From Malachius bipustulatus (lineage: Eukaryota > Arthropoda > Insecta > Coleoptera > Melyridae), in NCBI GenBank assembly GCA_910589415.1, contig CAJUUM010000005.1, positions 16,282 to 80,281 on the forward strand: a DNA stretch of 64,000 nucleotides, given 5' to 3'. Each line of letters starts with the position of its first letter. The first letter of the stretch is position 1. The position numbers and the translations under genes are program-made. Below the pieces are notes generated by a model. It had not been told where the DNA came from, ran no database searches, and worked only from the letters and a program-made list of their open reading frames with translations. Below, one piece after another: positions 12,301-23,574 of the stretch.

Positions 12301-13887
12301 GTGCCCCTAGCGGCCATTTGTGGGCCGCTAACTGTCATTGGTGGGCCGCTATCGCAGCCCAAGTGCGTGTCGCTAGCGTAGTTGGCGTGTGGATTCCAGG
12401 ATTGCATAAAAGTGATAAGAATGAACGGATTTCGCGACGCTAGCGGCCAGTGGTGGGCCGCTAACGGTCATTGGTGTGCCGCTAATGAAAAATGAACGCC
12501 ATTGGTGGGCTGCTAACAAAAAATGGCGCACTTTTGTTGCCCGCTAACGAAAAATGAAAGCTAGTGGCCATTGGTGGGCCGCTAACGGTCAGTGGTGGCC
12601 CGCTAACGCAACCCAAGTGCGTGTCGCTAGCGCAGTTGGCGTGTGGATTCCAGGATTGCATGAAAGTAATAAAAATGAACGCTAGCGGCCATTTGTGTGC
12701 CCCTAGCGGCCATTTGTGGGCCGCTAACGGTCATTGGTAGCCCGCTAACGCAGCCCAACTGCGTGTCGCTAGCGCAGTTGGCGTGTGGATTCCAGGATTG
12801 CATAAAAGTAATAAAAATGTACGCTAGCGGGCATTGGTGGGTCGCTAACTGTCATTGGTGGGCCGCTAACGCAGCCCAAGTGCGTGTCGCTAGCGTAGTT
12901 GGCGTGTGGATTCCAGGATTGCTTAAAAGTAATAAGAATGAATGGAGATCGCGACGCTAGCGGCCATTGGTGGGTCGCTAACGGTCATTGGTGGGCCTCT
13001 AACGAAAAATGAACGCCATTGGTGGGCCGCTAACGAAAAATGACCCACTTTGGCTGCCCTCTAATGAAAAATGAACGCTAGCGGCCATTGGTGGGCCGCT
13101 AACGGTCATTGGTGGGCCGCTAACGCAGCAAAGTGAGTATCGCTAGCGCAGTTGGCGTGTGGATTCCAGGATTGCAAGAAAGTAATAAAAATCAACGGAG
13201 GTCGCGACGCTAGCGGCCATTGGTGGGCCGCTAACGGTCATTGGTGGGCCGCTAACGCAGCCCAAGTGCGTGTCGCTAGCGCAGTTGGCGTGTGGATTCA
13301 AGGATTGCATGAAAGTAATAAAAATGAACGGAGATCGCGACGCTAGCGGCCATTGGTGGGCCGCTAACGGTCATTGGTGGGCCGCTAACGCAGCAAAGTG
13401 AGTATCGCTAGCGCAGTTGGCGTGTGGATTCCAGGATTGCAAGAAAGTAATAAAAATCAACGGAGGTCGCGACGCTAGCGGCCATTGGTGGGCCGCTAAA
13501 GGTCATTGGTGGGCCGCTAACGCAGCCCAAGTGCGTGTCGCTAGTGCAGTTGGCGTGTGGATTCCAGGATTGCATGAAAGTAATAAAAATTTACGCTAGC
13601 GGCCATTGGTAAGCCGCTAACGAAAAATGAACGCAATTGGTGGGCCGCTAACGAAAAATGACCCACTTTGGCTGCCCTCTAATGAAAAATGAACGCTAGC
13701 GGCCATTGGTGGGCCGCTAAAGGTCATTGGTGGGCCGCTAACGCAGCAAAGTGAGTGTCGCTAGCGCAGTTGGCGTGTGGATTCCAGGATTGCATAAAAG
13801 TAATAAATATGAACGGAGATCGCGACGCTAGCGGCCATTGGTGCGCCGCTAACGGTCATTGGTGGTTCTCTAACGCAGCCCAGGTGC
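12301..13887 (+). repeat. Satellite A mosaic segment
   Basis: The first part follows 6468 onward at offset 5833, and 12697 corresponds to 6864. The block then departs from that copy and resembles the 4618-5270 region instead, with a GAATGGAGATCGCG tail and GACCCACTTTGG linkers. The segment is therefore a patchwork of pieces from different higher-order copies. No gene is visible. Confidence 0.6.
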
Positions 13888-15170
13888 GTGTCGCTAGCGC
13901 AGTTGGCGTGTGGATTCCAGGATTGCATAAAAGTAATAAGAATGAATGGAGATCGCGACGCTAGCGGCCATTGGTGGGCCGCTAACGGTCATTGGTGGGC
14001 CGCTAACGCAGCCCAAGTGCGTGTCGCTAGTGCAGTTGGCGTGTGGATTCCAGGATTGCATGAAAGTAATAAAAATTAACGCTAGCGGCCATTGGTAAGC
14101 CGCTAACGAAAAATGAACGCAATTGGTGGGCCGCTAACGAAAAATGACGCACTTTGGCTGCTCGCTTACGAAAAATGAACGCTAGCGGCCATTGGTGGGC
14201 CGCTAAAGGTCATTGGTGGGCCGCTAACGCAGCCCAAGTGCGTGTCGCTAGCGTAGTTGGCGTGTGGATTCCAGGATTGCATAAAAGTAATAAGAATGAA
14301 TGGAGATCGCGACGCTAGCGGCCATTAGTGGGCCGCTAACGGTCATTGGTGGGCCGCTAACGCAGCCCAAGTGCGTGTCGCTAGTGCAGTTGGCGTGTGG
14401 ATTCCAGGATTGCATGAAAGTAATAAAAATTTACGCTAGCGGCCATTGGTAAGCCGCTAACGAAAAATGAACGCAATTGGTGGGCCGCTAACGAAAAATG
14501 ACGCACTTTGGCTGCTCGCTTACGAAAAATGAACGCTAGCGGCCATTGGTGGGCCGCTAAAGGTCATTGGTGGGCCGCTAACGCAGCAAAGTGAGTGTCG
14601 CTAGCGCAGTTGGCGTGTGGATTCCAGGATTGCATAAAAGTAATAAATATGAACGGAGATCGCGACGCTAGCGGCCATTGGTGGGCCGCTAACGGTCATT
14701 GGTGGTTCGCTAACGCAGCCCAGGTGCGTGTCGCTAGCGCAGTTGGCGTGTGGATTCCAGGATTGCATAAAAGTAATAAGAATGAACGGAGTTCGCAACG
14801 CTAGCGGCCAGTGGTGGGCCGCTAACGGTCATTGGTGGGCCGCTAACGAAAAATTGAAGCCATTGGTGGGCCGCTAACGGAAAATGGCGCACTTTGGCTG
14901 CCCGCTAACGAAAAATGAACGCTAGCGGCCATTGCTGGGCCGCTAACGCAGCAAAGTGGGTATCGCTAGCGCAGTTGGCGTGTGGATTCCAGGATTGCAA
15001 GAAAGTAATAAAAATGAACGGAGATCGCGACGCTAGCGGCCATTGGTGGGCCGCTAACGGTCATTGGTGGGCCGCTAACGCAGCCCAAGTGCGTGACGCT
15101 AGCGCAGTTGGCGTGTGGATTCCATTATTGCATAAAAGTAATAAAAATCAACGGAGATCGCGACGCTAGC
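13888..15170 (+). repeat. Satellite A block duplicated at 19695-20998
   Basis: Positions 13888 and 14595 recur at 19695 and 20402 (offset 5807). From about 14935 the offset becomes 5828 because the downstream copy has one extra sub-repeat of about 21 bp; for example 15093 matches 20921. The block contains copies of a 354-bp trimer carrying the rare GCTAGTGCAG variant, at 14028 and 14382. Confidence 0.7.
13944..14076 (+). repeat. Representative 133-bp satellite A monomer region
   Basis: This is an example of the basic unit, included to fix the structure. Two 21-bp sub-repeats, GCTAGCGGCCATTGGTGGGCC (shown here only as a type) and a GCTAACGG-starting version, lie side by side. They are followed by the 91-bp part with the GCTAGTGCAG and GTTGGCGTGTGG blocks, and by the A-rich stretch AAAGTAATAAAAAT. 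Phase boundaries are arbitrary in a tandem array, and the exact start given here is a convention. The repeated GCTAGC hexamer is a perfect palindrome and recurs at the sub-repeat and segment joints. Confidence 0.7.
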
Positions 15171-16973
15171 GGCCATTGGTGGGCCGCTAACGATCATTGG
15201 TGGGCCGCTAACGCAGCCCAAGTGCGTGTCGCTAGCGCAGTTGGCGTGTGGATTCAAGGATTGCATGAAAGTAATAAAAATGAACGCTAGCGGCCATTTG
15301 TGAGTGTCGCTAGCGTAGTTGGCGTGTGGATTCTAGGATTGCAAGAAAGTAATAAAAATGAACGGAGATCGCGACGCTAGCGGCCATTGGTGGGCTGCTA
15401 ACGGTAATTGGTGGGCAGCTAACGCAGCCCGAGTGCGTGTCGCTAGCGCATTTGGCGTGTGGATTCCAGGATTGCATCAAAGTAATAAAAATGAACGGAG
15501 ATCGCGACGCTAGCGGCCATTGGTGGGCCGCTAACGGTCATTGATGGGCCGCTAACGCAGCACAAGTGCGTGTCGATAGCGTAGTTGGCATGTGGATTCC
15601 AGGATTGCATATAAGTAATAAGAATTAACGGAATTCATTGGTCATTGGTGGGCCGCTAACGAAAAATGAACGCCATTGGTGGGCCGCTAACGAAAAATGG
15701 CGCACTTTTGCTGCCCGCTAACGAAAAATGAATGCTAGTGGCAATTGGTGGGCCGCTAACGGTCATTGGTGGTTCGCTAACGCAGCCCGAGTGCGTGTCG
15801 CTAGCGCAGTTGGCGTGTAGATTCCAGGATTGCATAAAAGTAATAAAAATGAACGCTAGCGGCCATTGGTTGGCCGCTAACGGTCATTGGTGGGCCGCTA
15901 ACGCAGCCAAAGTGCGTGTCGCTAGCGTAGTTGGCGTGTGGATAACAGGATTGCATAAAATTTATAAGAATGAACGGAGTTCGCGACGCTAGCGGCCAGT
16001 GGTGGGCCGCTAACGGTCATTGGTGGGCCGCTAACGAAAAATGAACGCCATTGGTGGGCCGCTAACGAAAAATGGCGCACTTTTGCTGCCCGCTAATGAA
16101 AAATGAATGCTAGTGGCAATTGGTGGGCCGCTAGCGGTCATTGGTGGTTCGCTAACGCAGCCCAAGTGCGTGTCGCTAGCGCAGTTGGCGTGTGGATTAC
16201 AGGATTGCATAAAAGTAATAAAAATGAACGGAGATCGCGACGCTAGCGGCCATTGGTGGGCCGCTTACGGTCATTGGTGGGCCGCTAACGCAGCCCAAGT
16301 GCGTGTCGCTAGCGCAGTTGGCGTGTGGATTTCAGGATTGCATGAAAGTAATAAAAATGAACGCTAGCGGCCATTTGTGTGCCCCTAGCGGCCATTTGTG
16401 GGCCGCTAACGGTCATTGGTGGGCCGCTAACGCAGCCCAAGTGCGTGTCGCTAGCGCAGTTGGCGTGTGGATTCCAGGATTGCCTAAAAGTAATAAAAAT
16501 GTACGCTAGCGGCCATTGGTGGGACGCTTACTGTCATTGGTGGGCCGCTTACGCAGCCCAAGTGCGTGTCGCTAGCGTAGTTGGCGTTTGGATTCCAGGA
16601 TTGCATAAAAGTGATAAGAATGAACGGAATTCGCGACGCTAGCGGCCAGTGGTGAGCCGCTTACGGTCAGTGGTGGCCCGCTAACGCAACCCAAGTGCGT
16701 GTCGCTAGCGCAGTTGGCGTGTGGATTCCAGGATTGCATGAAAGTAATAAAAATGAGCGCTAGCGGCCATTTGTGTGCCCCTAGCAGCCATTTGTGGGCC
16801 GCTAACGGTCATTGGTGGCCCGCTAACGCAGCCCAAGTGCGTGTCGCTAGCGCAGTTGGCGTGTGGATTCCAGGATTGCAAGAAAGTAATAAAAATGAAC
16901 GGAGATCGCGACGCTAGCGGCCATTGGTGGGCCGCTAACGGCCATTGGTGGGCCGCTAACTCAGCCCAAGTGC
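15171..16973 (+). repeat. Satellite A divergent segment with truncated units
   Basis: This stretch holds less regular monomers. Near 15620-15645 the end of one monomer (AGAATTAACGG) is joined through GAATTCATT directly to GGTCATTGGTGG, losing part of a unit. Several private substitutions occur around 15400-15620, such as GGGCAGCTAACG and GTCGATAGCG. From about 16379 the sequence again resembles 1988-2250 and 22034-22297. No gene is visible. Confidence 0.6.
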
Positions 16974-18020
16974 GTGACGCTAGCGCAGTTGGCGTGTCGA
17001 TTCCATTATTGCATAAAAGTAATAAAAATCAACGGAGATCGCGACGCTAGCGGCCATTGGTGGGCCGCTAACGGTCATTGGTGGGCCGCTAACGCAGCCC
17101 AAGTGCGTGTCACTAGCGCAGATGGCGTGTGGATTCAAGGATTGCATGAAAGTAATAAAAATCAACGGAGATCGCGACGCTAGCGGACATTGGTGGGCCT
17201 AGCGGCCATTGGTGGGCCGCTAACGGTCATTGGTGGGCCGCTAACGCAGCCCAAGTGCGTGTCGCTAGCGCAGTTGGCGTGTGGATTCAAGGATTGCATG
17301 AAAGTAATAAAAATGAACGCTAGCGGCCATTTGTGAGCCGCTAGCGGCCATTTGTGAGCCGCTAACGCAGAAAAGTGAGTGTCGCTAGCGTAGTTGGCGT
17401 GTGGATTCTAGGATTGCAAGAAAGTAATAAAAATGAACGGAGATCGCGACGCTAGCGGCCATTTGGTGGGCCGCTAACGGTCATTGGTGTGCCGCTAACG
17501 CAGCCCAAGTGCGTGTCGCTAGCGCAGTTGGCGTGTGGATTCCAGGATTGCAAGAAAGTAATAAAAATGAACGGAGATTGCGACGCTAGCGGCCATTGGT
17601 GGGCCGCTAACGGCCATTGGTAGGCCGCTAACGCAGCCCAAGTGCGTGACGCTAGCGCAGTTGGCGTGTGGATTAAATTATTGCATAAAAGTAATAAAAA
17701 TCAACGGAGATCGCGACGCTAGCGGCCATTGGTGGGCCGCTAACGTTCATTGGTGGGCCGCTAACGCAGCCCAAGTGCGTGTCGCTAGCGCAGTTGGCGT
17801 GTGGATTCAAGGATTGCATGAAAGTAATAAAAATGAACGCTAGCAGCCATTTGTGAGCTGTTAGCGGCCATTTGTGAGCCGCTAGCGGCCATTTATGAGC
17901 CGCTAACGCAGAAAAGTGAGTGTCGCTAGCGTAGTTGGCGTGTGGATTCTAGGATTGCAAGAAAGTAATAAAAATGAACGGAGATCGCGACGCTAGCGGC
18001 CATTGGTGGGCCGCTTACGG
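16974..18020 (+). repeat. Third partial copy of the 6086-bp block
   Basis: Positions 16974, 16980 and 17646 match 2825, 2831 and 3497 at a constant offset of 14149, and the same order of monomer variants is kept through about 18020. It shows that parts of the 6086-bp higher-order unit occur again outside the adjacent tandem pair. Confidence 0.7.
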
Positions 18021-19480
18021 TCATTGGTGGGCCGCTAACGCAGCCCAAGTGCGTGTCGCTAGCGCAGTTGGCGTGTGGATTCCAGGATTGCATGAAAGTA
18101 ATAAAAATGAACGCTAGCGGCCATTTGTGTGCCCCTAGCGGCCATTTGTGGGCCGCTAACGGTCATTGGTGGCCCGCTAACGCAGCCCAAGTGCGTGTCG
18201 CCTAGCGCAGTTGGCGTGTGGATTCCAGGATTGCATAAAAGTAATAAAAATGTACGCTAGCGGCCATTGGTGGGTCGCTAACTGTCATTGGTGGACCGCT
18301 AACGCAGCCCAAGTGCGTGTCGCTAGCGCAGTTGGCGTGTGGATTCCAGGATTGCATGAAAGTAATAAAAATGAACGCTAGCGGCCATTTGTGTGCCCCT
18401 AGCGGCCATTTGTGGGCCGCTAACGGTCATTGGTGGCCCGCTAACGCAGCCCAAGTGCGTGTCGCTAGCGCAGTTGGCGTGTGGATTCCAGGATTGCATA
18501 AAAGTAATAAAAATGTACGCTAGCGGCCATTGGTGGGACGCTAACTGTCATTGGTGGGCCGCTATCGCAGCCCAAGTGCGTGTCGCTAGCGTAGTTGGCG
18601 TGTGGATTCCAGGATTGCATAAAAGTGATAAGAATGAACGGAGTTCGCGACGCTAGCGGCCAGTGGTGGGCCGCTAACGGTCATTGGTGTGCCGCTAACG
18701 AAAAATGAACGCCATTGGTGGGCTGCTAACAAAAAATGGCGCACTTTTGTTGCCCGCTAACGAAAAATGAAAGCTAGTGGCCATTGGTGGGCCGCTAACG
18801 GTCATTGGTAGCCCGCTAACGCAGCCCAACTGCGTGTCGCTAGCGCAGTTGGCGTGTGGATTCCAGGATTGCATAAAAGTAATAAAAATGTACGCTAGCG
18901 GCCATTGGTGGGTCGCTAACTGTCATTGGTGGGCCGCTAACGCAGCCCAAGTGGGTGTCGCTAGCGTAGTTGGCGTGTGGATTCCAGGATTGCATAAAAG
19001 TAATAAGAATGAATGGAGATCGCGACGCTAGCGGCCATTGGTGGGTCGCTAACGGTCATTGGTGGGCCGCTAACGAAAAATGACCGCCATTGGTGGGCCG
19101 CTAACGAAAAATGACCCACTTTGGCTGCCCTCTAATGAAAAATTAACGCTAGCGGCCATTGGTGGGCCGCTAACGGTCATTGGTGGGCCGCTAACGCAGC
19201 AAAGTGAGTATCGCTAGCGCAGTTGGCGTGTGGATTCCAGGATTGCAAGAAAGTAATAAAAATCAACGGAGGTCGCGACGCTAGCGGCCATTGGTGGGCC
19301 GCTAACGGTCATTGGTGGGCCGCTAACGCAGCCCAAGTGCGTGTCGCTAGCGCAGTTGGCGTGTGGATTCAAGGATTGCATGAAAGTAATAAAAATGAAC
19401 GGAGATCGCGACGCTAGCGGCCATTGGTGGGCCGCTAACGGTCATTGGTGGGCCGCTAACGCAGCCCAAGTGCGTGTCGC
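18021..19480 (+). repeat. Satellite A segment between higher-order blocks
   Basis: This stretch contains ordinary 121- and 133-bp monomers and linker units (for example near 18739 and 19110). A single-base insertion gives GTCGCCTAGCG near 18201 in place of GTCGCTAGCG. The 18393-18656 part resembles 10064-10450, and the 18777-19031 part resembles 10704-10967. No gene is visible. Confidence 0.6.
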
Positions 19481-20542
19481 TAGTGCAGTTGGCGTGTGGA
19501 TTCCAGGATTGCATGAAAGTAATAAAAATTAACGCTAGCGGCCATTGGTAAGCCGCTAACGAAAAATGAACGCAATTGGTGGGCCGCTAACGAAAAATGA
19601 CGCACTTTGGCTGCTCGCTTACGAAAAATGAACGCTAGCGGCCATTGGTGGGCCGCTAAAGGTCATTGGTGGGCCGCTAACGCAGCCCAAGTGAGTGTCG
19701 CTAGCGCAGTTGGCGTGTGGATTCCAGGATTGCATAAAAGTAATAAGAATGAATGGAGATCGCGACGCTAGCGGCCATTGGTGGGCCGCTAACGGTCATT
19801 GGTGGGCCGCTAACGCAGCCCAAGTGCGTGTCGCTAGTGCAGTTGGCGTGTGGATTCCAGGATTGCATGAAAGTAATAAAAATTAACGCTAGCGGCCATT
19901 GGTAAGCCGCTAACGAAAAATGAACGCAATTGGTGGGCCGCTAACGAAAAATGACGCAATTTGGCTGCTCGCTTACGAAAAATGAACGCTAGCGGCCATT
20001 GGTGGGCCGCTAAAGGTCATTGGTGGGCCGCTAACGCAGCCCAAGTGCGTGTCGCTAGCGTAGTTGGCGTGTGGATTCCAGGATTGCATAAAAGTAATAA
20101 GAATGAATGGAGATCGCGACGCTAGCGGCCATTGGTGGGCCGCTAACGGTCATTGGTGGGCCGCTAACGCAGCCCAAGTGCGTGTCGCTAGTGCAGTTGG
20201 CGTGTGGATTCCAGGATTGCATGAAAGTAATAAAAATTTACGCTAGCGGCCATTGGTAAGCCGCTAACGAAAAATGAACGCAATTGGTGGGCCGCTAACG
20301 AAAAATGACGCACTTTGGCTGCTCGCTTACGAAAAATGAACGCTAGCGGCCATTGGTGGGCCGCTAAAGGTCATTGGTGGGCCGCTAACGCAGCAAAGTG
20401 AGTGTCGCTAGCGCAGTTGGCGTGTGGATTCCAGGATTGCATAAAAGTAATAAATATGAACGGAGATCGCGACGCTAGCGGCCATTGGTGGGCCGCTAAC
20501 GGTCATTGGTGGTTCGCTAACGCAGCCCAGGTGCGTGTCGCT
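19481..20542 (+). repeat. 354-bp trimeric higher-order repeat, three copies
   Basis: The rare variant TAGTGCAGTTGG occurs at 19481, 19835 and 20189, exactly 354 bp apart each time. Each is followed by the same AAAAATTAACG or AAAAATTTACG and GGCCATTGGTAAGCC markers. Each 354-bp period holds two ordinary monomers plus a linker-type unit with GACGCACTTTGG or GACGCAATTTGG. The same 354-bp spacing appears between 14028 and 14382. The third copy is cut short by divergence near its end. Confidence 0.8.
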
Positions 20543-20998
20543 GGCGCAGTTGGCGTGTGGATTCCAGGATTGCATAAAAGTAATAAGAATGAACGGAGTT
20601 CGCAACGCTAGCGGCCAGTGGTGGGCCGCTAACGGTCATTGGTGGGCCGCTAACGAAAAATTGAAGCCATTGGTGGGCCGCTAACGGAAAATGGCGCACT
20701 TTGGCTGCCCGCTAACGAAAAATGAACACTAGCGGCCATTGCTGGGCCGCTAACGGTTATTGGTGGGCCGCTAACGCAGCAAAGTGAGTATCGCTAGCGC
20801 AGTTGGCGTGGGGATTCCAGGATTGCAAGAAAGTAATAAAAATGAACGGAGATCGCGACGCTAGCGGCCATTGGTGGGCCGCTAACGGTCATTGGTGGGC
20901 CGCTAACGCAGCCCAAGTGCGTGACGCTAGCGCAGTTGGCGTGTGGATTCCATTATTGCATAAAAGTAATAAAAATCAACGGAGATCGCGACGCTAGC

Positions 20999-23574
20999 GG
21001 CCATTGGTGGGCCGCTAACGGTCATTGGTGGGCCGCTAACGCAGCCCAAGTGCGTGACGCTAGCGCAGTTGGCTTGTGGATTCCATTATTGCATAAAAGT
21101 AATAAAAATCAACGGAGATCGCGACGCTAGCGGCCATTGGTGGGCCGCTAACGGTCATTGGTGGGCCACTAACGCAGCAAAGTGAGTATCGCTAGCGCAG
21201 TTGGCGTGTGGATTCCAGGATTGCAAGAAAGTAATAAAAATCAACGGAGGTCGCGACGTAGCGGCCATTGGTGGGCCGCTAACGGTCATTGGTGGGCCGC
21301 TAACGCAGCCCAAGTGCGTGTCGCTAGCGCAGTTGGCGTGTGGATTCAAGGATTGCATGAAAGTAATAAAAATGAACGCTAGCAGCCATTTGTGAGCCGC
21401 TAGCGGCCATTTATGAGCCGCTAACGCAGAAAAGTGAGTGTCGCTAGCGTAGTTGGCGTGTGGATTCTAGGATTGCAAGAAAGTAATAAAAATGAACGGA
21501 GATCGCGACGCTAGCGGTCATTGGTGGGCCGCTAACGCAGCCCAAGTGCGTGTCGCTAGCGTAGTTGGCGTGTGGATAACAGGATTGCATAAAAGTTATA
21601 AGAATGAACGGAGTTCGCGACGCTAGCGGCCAGTGGAGGGCCGCTAGCGGCCAGTGGTGGGCCGCTAACGGTCATTGGTGGGCCGCTAACGAAAAATGAA
21701 CGCCATTGGTGGGCCGCTAACGAAAAATGGCGCACTTTTGCTGCCCGCTAATGAAAATGGAATGCTAGTGGCAATTGGTGGGCCGCTAACGGTCATTGGT
21801 GGTTCGCTAACGCAGCCCAAGTGCGTGTCGCTTGCGCAGTTGGCGTGTAAATTACAGGATTGCATAAAAGTAATAAAAATGAACGGAGATCGCGACGCTA
21901 GCGGCCATTGGTGGGCCGCTTACGGTCATTGGTGGGCCGCTAACGCAGCCCAAGTGCGTGTCGCTAGCGCAGTTGGCGTGTGGATTTCAGGATTGCATGA
22001 AAGTAATAAAAATATACGCTAGCGGCCATTTGTGTGCCCCTAGCGGTCATTTGTCGGCCGCTAACGGTCATTGGTGGGCCGCTAACGCAGCCCAAGTGCG
22101 TGTCGCTAGCGCAGTTGGCGTGTGGATTCCAGGATTGCCTAAAAGTAATAAAAATGTACGCTAGCGGCCATTGGTGGGACGCTAACTGTCATTGGTGGGC
22201 CGCTAACGCAGCCCAAGTGCGTGTCGCTAGCGTAGTTGGCGTGTGGATTCCAGGATTGCATAAAAGTGATAAGAATGAACGGAGTTCGCGACGCTAGCGG
22301 CCAGTGGTGGGCCGCTAACGGTCATTGGTGTGCCGCTAATGAAAAATGAACGCCATTGGTGGGCTGCTAACAAAAAATGGCGCACTTTTGTTGCCCGCTA
22401 ACGAAAAATGAAAGCTAGTGGCCATTGGTGGGCCGCTAACGGTCAGTGGTGGCCCGCTAACGCAACCCAAGTGCGTGTCGCTAGCGCAGTTGGCGTGTGG
22501 ATTCCACGATTGCATGAAAGTAATAAAAATGAACGGTAGCGGCCATTTGTGTGCCCCTAGCAGCCATTTGTGGGCCGCTAACGGTCATTGGTGGCCCGCT
22601 AACGCAGCCCAAGTGCGTGTCGCTAGCGCAGTTGGCGTGTGGATTCCAGGATTGCATAAAAGTAATAAAAATGAACGCTAGCGGCCATTGGTTGGCCGCT
22701 AACTGTCATTGGTGGGCCGCTAACGGTCATTGGTGTGCCGCTAACGCAGCCCAAGTGCGTGTCGCTAGCGCAGTTGGCGTGTGGATTCCAGGATTGCAAG
22801 AAAGTAATAAAAATGAACGGAGATCGCGACGCTAGCGGCCATTGGTGGGCCGCTAACTCAGCCCAAGTGCGTGACGCTAGCGCAGTTGGCGTGTCGATTC
22901 CATTATTGCATAAAAGTAATAAAAATCAACGGAGATCGCGACGCTAGCGGCCATTGGTGGGCCGCTAACGGCCATTGGTGGGCCGCTAACTCAGCCCAAG
23001 TGCGTGACGCTAGCGCAGTTGGCGTGTCGATTCCATTATTGCATAAAAGTAATAAAAATCAACGGAGATCGCGACGCTAGCGGCTATTGGTGGGCCGCTA
23101 ACGGTCATTGGTGGGCCGCTAACGCAGCCCAAGTGCGTGTCGCTAGCGCAGATGGCGTGTGGATTCAAGGATTGCATGAAAGTAATAAAAATCAACGGAG
23201 ATCGCGACGCTAGCGGCCATTGGTGGGCCTAGCGGCCATTGGTGAGCCGCTAACGGTCATTGGTGGGCCGCTAACGCAGCCCAAGTGCGTGTCGCTAGCG
23301 CAGTTGGCGTGTGGATTCAAGAATTGCATGAAAGTAATAAAAATGAACGCTAGCGGCCATTTGTGAGCCGCTAGCGGCCATTTGTGAGCCGCTAACGCAG
23401 AAAAGTGAGTGTCGCTAGCGTAGTTGGCGTGTGGATTCTAGGATTGCAAGAAAGTAATAAAAATGAACGGAGATCGCGACGCTAGCGGCCATTTGGTGGG
23501 CCGCTAACGGTCATTGGTGTGCCGCTAACGCAGCCCAAGTGCGTGTCGCTAGCGCAGTTGGCGTGTGGATTCCA
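20999..23574 (+). repeat. Satellite A segment related to the window start
   Basis: Positions 22291-22786 match 1-496 at offset 22290, sharing the rare pair TTCCACGATTGC and GAACGGTAGCGG. The same region also matches 2245-2740 at offset 20046, and 22871 matches 2825. Around 21174-21480 it resembles 1261-1600, including the CGACGTAGCGG variant; there it has two 21-bp sub-repeats where the window-start copy has three. No gene is visible. Confidence 0.7.
22293..22413 (+). repeat. Satellite A linker-type unit, 121 bp
   Basis: This is a third monomer type. It opens with two 21-bp sub-repeats and then has two 31-bp linker blocks and a 17-bp tail. Each of these begins GCTAAC or GCTAAT and contains AAAAATG or a close variant; the second block carries GCGCACTTTTG. 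The 91-bp segment of ordinary monomers is absent. Units of this kind recur throughout the array, for example near 88, 2335, 4447, 6695, 8421, 10535, 12525, 15702, 18739, 24217, 26268, 28660 and 32947. Sub-variants read GACCCACTTTGG (near 4963, 11049, 13043, 24740) or GACGCACTTTGG (near 14145, 19602, 20310, 27272, 30535). Their regular recurrence marks the higher-order repeat blocks. Confidence 0.85.
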
